The notes: a model not told the origin generated them from the sequence alone. A stretch of DNA of 64,000 nucleotides from Archivesica marissinica (GCA_014843695.1 CM026390.1:17028942-17092941), one strand, 5' to 3'. Counted from the first letter of the stretch, positions 20,419 to 31,855 are shown. Made by a program: numbers and translations.

Positions 20419-21418
20419 NNNNNNNNNNNNNNNNNNNNNNNNNNNNNNNNNNNNNNNNNNNNNNNNNNNNNNNNNNNNNNNNNNNNNNNNNNNNNNNNNN
20501 NNNNNNNNNNNNNNNNNNNNNNNNNNNNNNNNNNNNNNNNNNNNNNNNNNNNNNNNNNNNNNNNNNNNNNNNNNNNNNNNNNNNNNNNNNNNNNNNNNNN
20601 NNNNNNNNNNNNNNNNNNNNNNNNNNNNNNNNNNNNNNNNNNNNNNNNNNNNNNNNNNNNNNNNNNNNNNNNNNNNNNNNNNNNNNNNNNNNNNNNNNNN
20701 NNNNNNNNNNNNNNNNNNNNNNNNNNNNNNNNNNNNNNNNNNNNNNNNNNNNNNNNNNNNNNNNNNNNNNNNNNNNNNNNNNNNNNNNNNNNNNNNNNNN
20801 NNNNNNNNNNNNNNNNNNNNNNNNNNNNNNNNNNNNNNNNNNNNNNNNNNNNNNNNNNNNNNNNNNNNNNNNNNNNNNNNNNNNNNNNNNNNNNNNNNNN
20901 NNNNNNNNNNNNNNNNNNNNNNNNNNNNNNNNNNNNNNNNNNNNNNNNNNNNNNNNNNNNNNNNNNNNNNNNNNNNNNNNNNNNNNNNNNNNNNNNNNNN
21001 NNNNNNNNNNNNNNNNNNNNNNNNNNNNNNNNNNNNNNNNNNNNNNNNNNNNNNNNNNNNNNNNNNNNNNNNNNNNNNNNNNNNNNNNNNNNNNNNNNNN
21101 NNNNNNNNNNNNNNNNNNNNNNNNNNNNNNNNNNNNNNNNNNNNNNNNNNNNNNNNNNNNNNNNNNNNNNNNNNNNNNNNNNNNNNNNNNNNNNNNNNNN
21201 NNNNNNNNNNNNNNNNNNNNNNNNNNNNNNNNNNNNNNNNNNNNNNNNNNNNNNNNNNNNNNNNNNNNNNNNNNNNNNNNNNNNNNNNNNNNNNNNNNNN
21301 NNNNNNNNNNNNNNNNNNNNNNNNNNNNNNNNNNNNNNNNNNNNNNNNNNNNNNNNNNNNNNNNNNNNNNNNNNNNNNNNNNNNNNNNNNNNNNNNNNNN
21401 NNNNNNNNNNNNNNNNNN
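20419..21418. other. Assembly gap, 1000 N
   Basis: Exactly 1000 N. The left side is the 26-bp array and the right side the 19-bp array, so the true length is unknown and probably repeat. Confidence 0.99.
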
Positions 21419-21545
21419 ACAGTCTCCCTCCGCACCCACAGTCTCCCTCTGCACCCACAGTCTCCCTCCGCACCCACAGTCTCCCTCCGCACCCACAGTC
21501 TCCCTCTGCACCCACAGTCTCCCTCCGCACCCACAGTCTCCCGCC
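21419..21545 (+). repeat. 19-bp minisatellite, right part
   Basis: Six to seven copies, alternating ctccg and ctctg at the unit end. Confidence 0.9.
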
Positions 21546-21612
21546 ATCAATAACAACTGGAGTCACCATATGACCTAAGCTGTTGGTGCAACATTAAACC
21601 CCAAAAACAAAC

Positions 21613-22460
21613 AGACAAACTAATTTGATCATGTGTGCATACTTGGCGGAAGCAGCATAACACTGACCTACGTAACAAGCTGCTCGAGTCATATTCCGGT
21701 TTTTAAAAAAATACAGTATGCGCTTGTCCCGTATTTTATGGCAGCAATTTTATTAAAACCTGCTAAATGTGATTTGGGCTCAATAATTCTTTGATCTTGT
21801 GGTTTGTTTCGGAGAAATGGAGCTACGAAGAGGCGATCGAAAAAATGGAGCTTCGAAGAGCCAATTGAAAAAATCAAGTCAAAATAAGGTCATAGATATT
21901 TCAACATTGACTGTGTTAGTCAAATTAAGGTCATAGATATTTCAATATTGACTGTTTTAGTCAAAATAAGGTCATAGATATTTCAAGCAGAGCCACATTG
22001 AAAATACTAAAAAATGGTCTTACTGCAAAAGTTGGATAAGACTCATTTTGTAGCAAATACAAATGTAACCTTTTTTTTTAATTGTGACCGTCAGTTTGAA
22101 CAGGAATAGGACCTCAAAATGTGCATCGAGCTGTGTTTAGTAATATAAACTTAATGTACAAAAAACGCGTAACTTTAATTCAACAGCACCAATCCAATGA
22201 GTTTCATTAACATTATCCTGTAGACCTGTACACAGACAGAAATAATAACCCCCATTCAATTTCATAGCGGTGGTGGTATTCAACAACAAGAAGCCATGCT
22301 CTGCAGAACGACATGTGTTCATAATGTATTATAAAGTATTCCGACAGCATCTGTTGTATCACTCTCCAGACAGGACTCTCGTAGATGTATTTTATGAGTG
22401 AAAAGTGGCGATAACAACATTGGGGATTGTTGTTTCACGGTGCACAGACAGCAAGCATAG
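21613..22460. other. Unassigned; short direct repeat at 21880-21990
   Basis: Three diverged copies of 'aaggtcatagatatttcaa' with intervening 'ttgactgt' lie at 21885-21985. No gene recognised. Confidence 0.45.
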
Positions 22461-22468
22461 GTGACAGG

Positions 22469-22750
22469 TGTGTTTTACGTTTATTTATCGTCGCTACCGG
22501 TTGTCCATATGAGCGACGCTTCCTGAAGATATTAGTAATTTTAGATTTTGTAGGATAATGCAATGATACAGACAGACCCATTCCAGAATCTCTTCTGGTT
22601 CTTTTACGTGCACGGTGTACGGCACCGACACGAGACCTCGGGTTTGATGTCCCATTTGAAAAACTATTAATTTTATTAGGGTCAGACGGGGGATCGAACC
22701 TGCGATCCCTGTATTACCAGCCCAACGTATTAACCACTGGACTATACGAT
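22469..22750 (-). mobile_element. S1 SINE with 8-bp flanking repeat
   Basis: Complete inverse S1 copy. GTGACAGG occurs at 22461-22468 and 22751-22758. Confidence 0.85.
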
Positions 22751-22759
22751 GTGACAGGA

Positions 22760-23545
22760 CTCGTGGGTGCATATTTTTATAGTGAAAAGTGGCGATAACA
22801 GCATTGGAGTTTGTTGTTTCACAGTGTACAGATAGTCCATACGAAGATTCCCTTTATTAAATTGATCTAAGGCATTATGAGAAGCTTGCATATTTATTGC
22901 TTATTGCATATATAATTTGCTAAAATCTCTGGTACATTTCTTATCAAAGACGAGAGAGGAATTCGACGACATCACACTGGAATAATGGTGTACATACAAT
23001 GTTAGCAGTGGCTTAGTTTCCTAAAGGCACTACTGCCAGTGTGTAATTAAAATGACGGTTTAGGAGTTGGAGCTAGGTGTATGATGTACAGCGAACCCAT
23101 TGAATATGAAAACAACTCATTTCATTACTTTTCAAATTGATAAAAGTTGATTTTGCAGATATGTACCCTATAGCTAATGGAAACATGCCCTAACATTCCT
23201 CAGAATGCAGCTGCGGTGGTATAAACTGTCAACATTAGGAAAATAAGACCATGTTATTGGAATGTATATTTGACTTCGATTTCGCATGGTAAGTCCGAGC
23301 AGCGATTGCCCAACTCAGAAAGCTTACACTTAGCTGCTGTTGGTCTTCTGTCCTGACTACATTCGTGTATAAACCCACTATTGTGCCCCTTGGGATCAGT
23401 AGTCGTATGCTATCGGCAGGCATATGTCCAGTCCGTTAACATCCATACGTTAAGTACTATCGGGGATCTCTACTAATTTAGCATCAGTAGTTTCTGCATA
23501 GTCTGGTTTCTCTATCATTACATGGATCCTTATATTAGAGCTTCA
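22760..23545. other. No recognisable feature
   Basis: Spacer before the 52-bp array; no motif or splice-consistent reading frame noted. Confidence 0.4.
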
Positions 23546-23550
23546 TTTTT

Positions 23551-24440
23551 ATGGAAGGACGCTTTATTACAGATTGTTTGCCTCAACGTATCGTCTGTTT
23601 GTATGGAAGGACGCTTTATTACAGACTGTTGTATGGAAGGACGCTTTATTACAGACTGTTGTATGGAAGGACGCTTTATTACAGACTGTTTGCTTCAACG
23701 TATCGTCTGTTTGTATGGACGGATGCTTTATAACAGACTGTTTGCCTCAACGTATCGTCTGTTTGTATGGAAGGACGCTTTATTACAGACTGTTTGCCTC
23801 AACGTATCGTCTGTTTGTATGGAAGGACGCTTTATTACAGACTGTTTGCTTAAGCGTATCGTCTGTTTGTATGGAAGGACGCTTTATAACAGACTGTTTG
23901 CCTCAACGTATCGTCTGTTGGTATGGAAGGATGCTTTATTACATACTGTTTGCTTCAACGTATCGTCTGTTTGTATGGAAGGACGCTTTATTACAGATTG
24001 TTTGCCTCAACGTATCGTCTGTTTGTATGGAAGGATGCTTTATAACATACTGTTTGCTTCAACGTATCGTCTGTTTGTATGGAAGGACGCTTTATTACAG
24101 ATTGTTTGCTTCAAGGTATCGTCTGTTTGTATGGAAGGACGCTTTATTACAGATTGTTTGCCTCAACGTATCGTCTGTTTGTATGGAAGGACGCTTTATT
24201 ACAGATTGTTTTCCTCAACGTATCGTCTGTTGGTATGGAAGGACGCTTTATTACAGACTGTTTGCCTCAACGTATCGTCTGTTTGTATGGAAGGACGCGT
24301 TATTACAGACTGATTGCTTCAACGTATTGTCTGTTTGTATGGAATGACGCTTTATTACAGACTGTTTGCCTCAACGTATCGTCTGTTTGTATGGAAGGAC
24401 GCTTTATTTACAGATTGTTTGATGCAACGTATCGTCTGTT
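23551..24440 (+). repeat. 52-bp minisatellite
   Basis: About 17 copies of a unit with 'tatggaaggacgctttatta' and 'caacgtatcgtctg'. Near the start, short units lack the second block. The period is not a multiple of three, so the three overlapping open frames are repeat artefacts. Confidence 0.97.
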
Positions 24441-24715
24441 TGCTAGTAGTTATTGTTGGTAATATGTCCACTCAGTGTTGAGTAACCTTCACTTGTGTAA
24501 AATATAAAACGCTGACACCACCACTTTATGTATTTACGAACTATTATATATATATCTATAGTCCACCATGGTTACAAAAGGGTATGCAGATTGTGTGTGT
24601 GTGTGCGTGCGTGCGTACGTGCATTTATCGTCGCTACCGGTTGCTGATTTTATTTTGCCTGGGTGCTCTTGTTTTGTCTTTTTCAAGGTGACATAACCCT
24701 GGAATTAATATACAA

Positions 24716-25008
24716 TGTGTGTTTTACATTTATCTATCATCGCTACCGGTTGCCCATATGAGCGACGCCTCCTGAAGAGATTAGTCATTTTAGATTGTTG
24801 GAGGATAGTGCAATGATACAGACAGATACACATTCCAGAGTCTCCTCTGGTTCTTTTATGTGCACGGTGTACAGCATCGACACGAGACCTCGGCTTAAAG
24901 TCCCAATGGAAAAGACTGTTAATTGTATTAGGGTCAGACCGGGGATCGAACCTGCGATCCCTCGATTACCAGTCCAGCGTGTTACCACTGGACTACAGAT
25001 CCGTCTCT
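24716..25008 (-). mobile_element. S1 SINE
   Basis: Full inverse copy. A bare S1 tail fragment ('ttatcgtcgctaccggttgc') lies just left at 24623-24643. The 24645-24716 flank ('ttttgcctgggtgctcttg') recurs at 26897 and, inverted, at 39295. Confidence 0.85.
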
Positions 25009-25077
25009 ATAAAAGATGATTGAGCTTATTTGCCCTCGCCTCCGGCGAACCATGTGGGCGAGCATCTTTCTAAAATT

Positions 25078-25315
25078 GTGTTTTACGTTTATTTATCGTC
25101 GCTACCGGTTGCCCATATGAGCGACGCCTCCTGAAGAGATTAGTCATTTTAGATGTTTGGAGGATGGTGCAATGATACAGACAGATACCCATTTCAGAAT
25201 ATCCTCTTGTTCTTTTACGTGCACGGTGTAAAGCACCGACACGAGACCTCGGTTTAGCGTCCCATCTAAAAGACTGTTAATTTTATTAGGGTCAGACGGG
25301 GGATCGAACCGGATA
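25078..25315 (-). mobile_element. S1 SINE, head truncated
   Basis: The inverse copy runs from the tail to box B ('gggggatcgaacc') and then breaks into unrelated 'ggataaacttaag'. The same break occurs in the copy at 27203, so the truncation predates the duplication. Confidence 0.85.
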
Positions 25316-25731
25316 AACTTAAGTTTGTTTGCTTTTAAACAGTGGTGTGCCATGACATCTACGCCTTTTGTTCTCAGTGCACCTGAGATATTTCCCACGC
25401 TTTCCGTGGAGGATCATATACATAACCATGTGTGTGTTTGTTTTACATTTATCGTTTGTTTGCTCTTCAAGTTAAATAGAGCGTTTAATGCAAACTATAA
25501 ATCACTCAAATTGCAGAACTTCAAAATGTTTGTTTAGTGTTTATATTACAAATAAAGTTTCAATGGTGTAAGGTTGTAACTGAGAAAAGTAAATTTTCAG
25601 AACAGCACAATGTTCAATGTACATTAGCCATGTGATCCGACTTGTGCTTCATATATCCAGTATGTTGATATATAACATTCATTGCTGTAGATCCAACAAA
25701 TACAGACGGATATGTAGTCCAGTGGTAACAT
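25144..25731 (+). repeat. Segmental duplication, copy 1
   Basis: I see no difference between this and 27033-27620 (offset 1889) over nearly its whole length. It spans truncated S1, a 380-bp unique part and the first bases of another S1 head at 25703. Confidence 0.9.
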
Positions 25732-25734
25732 GCT

Positions 25735-26600
25735 GAGACCATCAATATAACAAGCTATACTATCAATATAACAAGCTAGACCATCAATATAACAAGCTAT
25801 ACCATCAATATAACAAGCTATACCATCAATATAACAAGCTATACCATCAATATAACAAGCTATACCATCAATATAACAAGCTAGACCATCAATATAACAA
25901 GCTATACCATCAATATAACAAGCTAGACCATTCAATATAACAAGCTAGACATCATCAACTCAATATAACAAGCTATACCATCAATATAACAAGATATACC
26001 TTCAATATAACAAGCTATACCATCAATATAACAAGCCAGACCTTCAATATAACAAGCTAGACCTTCAATATAACAAGCTAGACCATCAATATAACAAGCT
26101 ATACCATCAATATAACAAGATATACCTTCAATATAACAAGCTATACCATCAATATAACAAGCCAGACCTTCAATATAACAAGCTAGACCTTCAATATAAC
26201 AAGCTAGACCATCAATATAACAAGCTATACCATCAATATAACAAGATATACCTTCAATATAACAAGCTATACCATCAATATAACAAGCCAGACCTTCAAT
26301 ATAACAAGCTAGACCTTCAATATAACAAGCTAGACCATCAATATAACAAGCTATACCATCAATATAACAAGATATACCTTCAATATAACAAGCTATACCA
26401 TCAATATAACAAGCCAGACCTTCAATATAACAAGCTAGACCTTCAATATAACAAGATATACCTTCAATATAACAAGCTAGACCTTCAATATAACAAGCTA
26501 GACCTTCAATATAACAAGCTAGACCTTCAATATAACAAGCTAGACCATCAATATAACAAGCTAGACCTTCAATATAACAAGCTAGACCATCAATATAAGG
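25735..26600 (-). repeat. 21-bp minisatellite, small array
   Basis: About 41 units of CTAGACCATCAATATAACAAG with two main variable sites. Between about 25975 and 26440 the units form a 126-bp higher-order repeat. It is the inverse of the array at 39615. The minus strand reads LACYIDG heptads. Confidence 0.98.
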
Positions 26601-27030
26601 AGAAGTTTCTGTAATATTTTGGGGAAGTTTAATGACAACTTTGTACATTTGTACTTCAGAAACTTTGTACTTCAGAAACTTCAAGGGGCCACAACTCAAA
26701 TATGAATGAGCAAAAAGAACTGATGACATGAGCAACTGGACATTACATGTACAGATTTATTATTCTCTTCAAGCATTGTTGACATCCTGCATGGACATAC
26801 CAGAGCTAGTGCGGACAATGGTCTTTAAAATCATCTAAGTTTGATAACTCTGTCAATCTCTTCCTACGCTTATGCATGGGTACAACAGATCAACATTTTA
26901 TTTTGCCTGGGTGCTCTTGTTTTGTCTTTTTCAAGGTGACATAACCCTGGAATTAATATACAATGTGTGTTTTACATTTATCTATCATCGCTACCGGTTG
27001 CCCATATGAGCGACGCCTCCTGAAGAGATT
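26590..27030 (-). repeat. Inverted-duplication arm, left
   Basis: This array edge, about 300 bp of unique sequence and an S1 tail are the reverse complement of 39196-39620. Blocks such as 'ggggaagtttaatgacaact' and 'catgcatgg' match at the same spacing. Confidence 0.92.
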
Positions 27031-27032
27031 AG

Positions 27033-27620
27033 TCATTTTAGATGTTTGGAGGATGGTGCAATGATACAGACAGATACCCATTTCAGAATATCCTCTTGTT
27101 CTTTTACGTGCACGGTGTAAAGCACCGACACGAGACCTCGGTTTAGCGTCCCATCTAAAAGACTGTTAATTTTATTAGGGTCAGACGGGGGATCGAACCG
27201 GATAAACTTAAGTTTGTTTGCTTTTAAACAGTGGTGTGCCATGACATCTACGCCTTTTGTTCTCAGTGCACCTGAGATATTTCCCACGCTTTCCGTGGAG
27301 GATCATATACATAACCATGTGTGTGTTTGTTTTACATTTATCGTTTGTTTGCTCTTCAAGTTAAATAGAGCGTTTAATGCAAACTATAAATCACTCAAAT
27401 TGCAGAACTTCAAAATGTTTGTTTAGTGTTTATATTACAAATAAAGTTTCAATGGTGTAAGGTTGTAACTGAGAAAAGTAAATTTTCAGAACAGCACAAT
27501 GTTCAATGTACATTAGCCATGTGATCCGACTTGTGCTTCATATATCCAGTATGTTGATATATAACATTCATTGCTGTAGATCCAACAAATACAGACGGAT
27601 ATGTAGTCCAGTGGTAACAC
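27033..27620 (+). repeat. Segmental duplication, copy 2
   Basis: Second copy of 25144-25731. Its left part joins sequence of the 24645 flank rather than of 25078, so the junction falls inside an S1 copy. Confidence 0.9.
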
Positions 27621-27898
27621 GCTGGACTGGTAATCCAGGGATCGCAGGTTCGATCCCCCGTCTGACTCTAATAAAATTAACAGTCTTTCAGATGAGACGT
27701 TAAACCGAGGTCTCGTGTCGGTGCTGTACACCGTGCACGTAAAAGAACCAGAGGATACTGTATCATTGCACTATCCTCCAAAAATCTAAAATGACTAATC
27801 TCTTCAGGAGGCGTCGCTCATATGGGCAACCGGTAGCGACGATAATCCCTGGATTACCAGCCCAGAGTGTTACCACTGGACTACAGATCCGTCTGTAC
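27592..27898 (+). mobile_element. S1 SINE followed by an inverted S1 head
   Basis: Plus-strand copy to about 27845 ('gcaaccggtagcgacgataa'), then the inverse of an S1 head ('ccctggattaccagcccaga') to 27898. The two heads can pair as a hairpin. Confidence 0.85.
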
Positions 27899-27899
27899 C

Positions 27900-28334
27900 T
27901 CAAGTGGTTAGCTAATACTAAACAATGTATGTGAGATGCCTTGCTCAGCGACACTACGTGCCCATACAAAGTATCGAACACGGAATCTGACGCTCTATTA
28001 CTTGGACCACGGACGTCACACGGGTGTTACAGAGAGACGAAAAAACATGTACTACTCGGCTCAAATCTATAGCAACAGATAACAGTTACATTTCTGAATT
28101 GAATCAGTAATACTATTTAATCCACAGTAAAACATATTGTTGTGCGTGGTCATGTGAAATTACATTATCCAAAACAGGCTCATTTTGTGAATGAGTTCTT
28201 GTCGAAACGAAATGCAAGACGAAGATCTGACACTCGGATTAAGATACGGTTAATGACAGCACTGCGTTATATAATATGCCATCTTTCATCACATGAAAGA
28301 GGATACGACGAACATAGCTACTGCTGCAGACTCT
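27900..28334. other. No recognisable feature
   Basis: Spacer; a 70-residue open frame at 28142 has no motif I recognise. Confidence 0.4.
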
Positions 28335-28545
28335 ATATGATCACAGGAACTTGAAATTTTGTCCATAAGCCACCAAAGGTCTCGTACCTCTAGCTTAGGA
28401 CCCCCCCCATCTATTAAAAAAATAGAGGGGGGTGTCCTAGGATAGAGGTACGAGACCTTTGGTGGCTTAGAGGGGGGTGTCCTAGGATAGAGGTACGAGA
28501 CCTTTGGTGGCTTATGGATAAAATTTCAAGTTCCTGTGATATGAC
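28335..28545. mobile_element. Foldback MITE, copy 3
   Basis: Element proper 28342-28538, flanked by ATATGAT and ATATGAC (7 bp, one mismatch). Like copy 1, the right arm is partly duplicated. Confidence 0.9.
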
Positions 28546-28929
28546 GTTGCAGATCTAGATCCATACTTCATAATTATGTTACATAGCTGTTCACAATATT
28601 ATGTAGACAATCAAAAACATGTTATACAATATGTCAATAAGTGTGTCCTCAGCATGAGCTGATACCCTGTATAATATATAATACCAACAATTTATTATCA
28701 GGAACCGAGAATGAAATAGATCCTGATTCTCAGAAATCTGTGTAACATTAATATGAACGCTATCTTGAGAGGCCATGGTTTTCTGTGTCGATTTTATTAG
28801 CATAGACACAGAAAAATATGGCCTCTAAATGACTTTGTAACCGGACCCTGTCAAAGTTAATTAACAAAATTAATTAGGAATATCAGTTAAACGGGCACCT
28901 GCATTAGCTGCTTTGGTTGCCATCTGATT

Positions 28930-29010
28930 CATACAGTATGACGTCATTATATTAATGGCGGATGAAGGATGCGGAAGATGGAAATAATGAAATACGTTAA
29001 CTAGATATAA
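28930..29010 (+). promoter_or_regulatory. Candidate promoter of the PP1-like gene
   Basis: A perfect CRE palindrome TGACGTCA lies at 28939-28946, followed by ATGGCGG (YY1-like) and GCGGAAG (ETS-like), about 390 bp upstream of the ATG. No TATA box is placed clearly. The motif content fits a housekeeping promoter; position and function are inferred. Confidence 0.35.
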
Positions 29011-29325
29011 GTGTACAGTATCGTTGTTTGCTTAGTGCCTATTGACAAACTATTTAAATTATACTTTACTCTTTAATAAGCGGTATTGCACATAGGAGCA
29101 TACGATTAATGACAAAATGTGTGCATCGATCAATTTGCAAAAATGGAAAATGTTTATTTGTTTATGGTAAAAAGTGGGAGGGGTAAATTTTCTATATTCT
29201 TGCGAACAGTTGCGATTTTGTGTGTGATGTTACGTTGTTTTCATTATACATTTGCAGCACAAGAAAGTTGAAGGATTGTGTGGATTTTTTTTTATTATCA
29301 ACGAACAGTTGCACACTGTCTCAAA

Positions 29326-29433
29326 ATGATGGACAAAAATACATTTGCTGCTGATAATAAAGTATCACCAGAAATTGATGTTGACAAGATTATCGAGCAG
29401 CTTCTGTCAGTGAGAGAGCTTCCAGGAAAGCAG
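29326..29433 (+). CDS. PP1-type Ser/Thr phosphatase catalytic subunit, exon 1
   Basis: Start exon, 36 codons, beginning MMDKNTFAADNKVSPEIDVD and ending KIIEQLLSVRELPGKQ. It matches the PP1 catalytic subunit N-terminus (LD.II..LL.V...PGK.VQL). The donor GTACAA follows CAG, phase 0, and the reading resumes with [12 protein letters not shown] in exon 2. Two ATGs are adjacent (29326, 29329); either may start. A GTG-initiated extension to 29278 adds no conserved residues. The N-terminus is longer and different from canonical PP1 alpha, beta and gamma, so this is a divergent paralogue. Confidence 0.85.
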
Positions 29434-29439
29434 GTACAA

Positions 29440-29694
29440 TTTATTCATGAAATACTCAAACTGTCCACTGAATTGAAGAGATTAGCACTGATGAGTCAGA
29501 TTAGGTTCAACTTGAGGATGATCAGGTGTGTGCGCGTAAAATCTTTATCTCAACCAGCCAATCAGAATATAGTATCAACCATGCATAAAGAACGCCTTCA
29601 TCACTTGCTCCGCCCAGCGTTAGGGTTGGGTTAGGGTCAAAACGCGTGGTTGATGTCATTATTCAGTTGGGTGGTTGAGAAAAAAGGCTTACCG
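29440..29694. other. Start of the 9.1-kb intron
   Basis: Open reading continues to 29634 by chance after the donor. No repeat family is recognised in this part. Confidence 0.4.
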
Positions 29695-29850
29695 ATAGTG
29701 TGACACTGATAGTTTTATCGAATGACAGTCATTTCATACCCTAGACGTTTTGTATCCAATGTTAAGAGATGTTTCGTTCCCAATGTCTTGAAACGATTCA
29801 TACCCATTGTCTGAGACATTTCGTACCCAAGTCTGGACAGTTTTAGTCCT
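29695..29850 (+). repeat. T5 foldback-element fragment
   Basis: Matches the left part of the T5 element at 31155-31285 ('gatagttttatcgaatgaca', 'atttcataccctagacg') and adds 'ttcgtacccaagtctggac', which is found in its right part. Confidence 0.7.
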
Positions 29851-31154
29851 ATAAATAAGACCTCTACATAATTTTTTGTTTCTGTTATTTCGTTAAAGCT
29901 CATTTTTGCATAGCACTTTCCGCCCTGATCCGGTGGCGGGATTTCTGGCCAATATTTTGAAGCCTTCCGGACAAGAACGGTTATATATGTGTGCATTGGT
30001 GTTTAAAAGAATAATCATAAATATAGATATTAAAAATATATTGTCTTACCGTTGTGCATATCAATTAGCTGTTTGAAGTCGACAGGTGAAATTCCCCCTT
30101 TTTGTCTGCGCAGTCTTCACAAAAGAAATCCGAATGATATATTATTTAGCACATTTCATGCGCATGAACAATTGGATATTAAACGAAATCTTATTTGGTT
30201 CACTGGAATGGCACGGAGATAAATCTTGTAAACATTTTCATCGATTTCTATTTTTGTTTTTCGCAATAATCAAATATTCAAAATGGCCGATTTGGAATGG
30301 CGAAACTCTGCCATGAAATTTAAACTTTGATTGCATGTGTAATATTGTGTCAAGAGAGGTTATAGACTGTGCAGAATTCAAACAACGGTATGTGTGTTCA
30401 TCTTGTTAACAATTTTAATTTATAAAAACGACTTTTTAGAATATAAAATATGCTACGCTTAATTGAGGTTTAGCGTTTAAACTTGCCTGGATAGTAAAAT
30501 GTCACATTTTTCAAGTCTAAATATTTGTAGAGTGGTGTAACCTATGCTCGGCGTATTCCTATGCACTGCGTATTTTTTCAATTTCCTTCCGTATTTTAAA
30601 ATATTTAAATAGTGTTAACCTATTTTCGCTGACAGAGGTGAAGCATGGTTCAATAGCATTCCATTGTGCGTACCGGTAGCCTAATACAACTGTCACCTGA
30701 CTGGTTCAGTAGCCGAATATAAACAGACAACTTGTTGGGAAAAATTTTTTCACCGAAATGATGCGGATTATGAGCACTTCAGGTAGCTATCCGAATTGGA
30801 AAAAAATGTACAAATAACCAGAAAAAAAGTTTTTTATGAATTGTAATAACTAATATTGTTAGTTATTGATGTTACTAAGTCAAAATAATATATTCAACAT
30901 TTACCTGTGCATAAATAAAAAATTTCATGTACGGTACGCCGCTAAAGTATCTAGTTCCCCATGGAAACAGGTGCCGTTGCGATAGCTGTATTGAGGCGCA
31001 TGGTCACGTAATGAAGCTGAAACAACAATTTTTTGAAAGTTGTGTTCACGACTTAAGAAAATAATAATATACGGCAAGTGCATATAACTTTTTGTATAGG
31101 CCATGATACGTAGGATTTACTCCAAGCATAGGTTCCACCACTCTACTAAGTGAT
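29851..31154. other. Intron sequence, mostly unassigned
   Basis: 29848-30520 shares its two ends with the dispersed repeat at 10250-10370, which looks like an internally deleted version. The rest shows no gene or known family. Confidence 0.4.
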
Positions 31155-31196
31155 CAGGTGATAGTGGGACACTGATAGTTTTATCGAATGACATTC

Positions 31197-31807
31197 ATTT
31201 CATACCCTAGACGTTTCGTACCTATTTTGGAGGTTTTGTATCCAATGTTAAAGAGATGTTTCGTTCCCAATGTCTGAGACAAGTCCTGATAGCGCAGTGG
31301 TAGCACGTTTGCCTCAGGTGCTAAAGGCCCAGAGTTCGAGCCCTGCTGGAGCCATTACGATTGTGCCCTTAGGCATGCATTTAAATTCGACATTGCCTCT
31401 TCGAGCTCTCCCTCGTGGTGATGGATTCCAACAACAGGAATGAGTTCTCAAGAGTTGTAAGAACTTGTTTCGCAATCAAGCTAAAATAAATTTGTATAAA
31501 TTAAGGACGGACTAGTATGATAACAACATTTCGTTTAATAATATTTTATTGCTCAATTCATCGTACCCAAGTCTGGACAGTTTGTCTACCCATAACCCTT
31601 AATCCTAGGGTATGAACTGTCCAGACTTGGGTACGAACCATCTCTAGCTTTAACACTAACCCTCACTCCTTGGGTACGAAACGTCTCAGACATTGGGTAG
31701 GAAACATCACAAGACATTGGGTACAAAACATTTCTCGACAGTGGGTACGAAACGTGCAAACTGGGTATGAAACATCCAAGGTACAAAACGTCCAGAGTAT
31801 GAAATAA
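31197..31807. mobile_element. T5 foldback-type element carrying an S3 SINE
   Basis: The left end ATTTCATACCCTAGACGTTT matches the inverse of the right end (near 31785-31807) with few mismatches. The interior repeats short 'gggtacgaaac' motifs. Around 31560-31640 a hairpin is built on 'cccaagtctggacag'. The SINE at 31285-31505 interrupts it. Confidence 0.65.
31285..31505 (+). mobile_element. S3 SINE inside T5
   Basis: Head 'gatagcgcagtggtagcac', box B 'GAGTTCGAGCCCTGC', tail 'tcgcaatcaagctaaaataa'. It is more diverged than the other S3 copies, and part of the shared 3' block is lost. Confidence 0.8.
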
Positions 31808-31855
31808 CCTGCAGCCGTTTAGTGCATTTACCATGGGTGTACCTGGCTTGCAGTA

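Larger units (their letters stand above)
19625..21612 (+). mobile_element. S6 SINE split by internal tandem arrays and a gap
   Basis: Head and first body part at 19625-19730 ('caaatcacttgcccctcacc', 'tcatgtgaggaagttggctt'). The terminus is at 21546-21612 ('caataacaactgg', 'caacattaaaccccaaaaac'). Between them lie a 19-bp array, a 26-bp array, a 1000-N gap and the 19-bp array again. The 19-bp unit GCACCCACAGTCTCCCTCC corresponds to the S6 body segment gcaccc(a/g)gggtcttcctcc. Confidence 0.8.

Noticed and set aside
19694..21578. Open frames of 383-620 codons on both strands
   Set aside because: Two thirds of each is N translated as X; the rest is a stop-free 26-bp or 19-bp repeat.
23522..24462. 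263- and 257-codon frames in the 52-bp array
   Set aside because: Three staggered frames of one repeat; the period is not a multiple of three, so no stable peptide repeat is kept.
25144..25398. Identical 84-residue frames here and at 27033-27287
   Set aside because: They are antisense S1 SINE plus flank within a segmental duplication; identity reflects the duplication, not conservation.
29278..29325. Longer N-terminus for the PP1-like protein
   Set aside because: It starts at GTG and adds no conserved residues; the ATG pair at 29326-29331 fits the family better.
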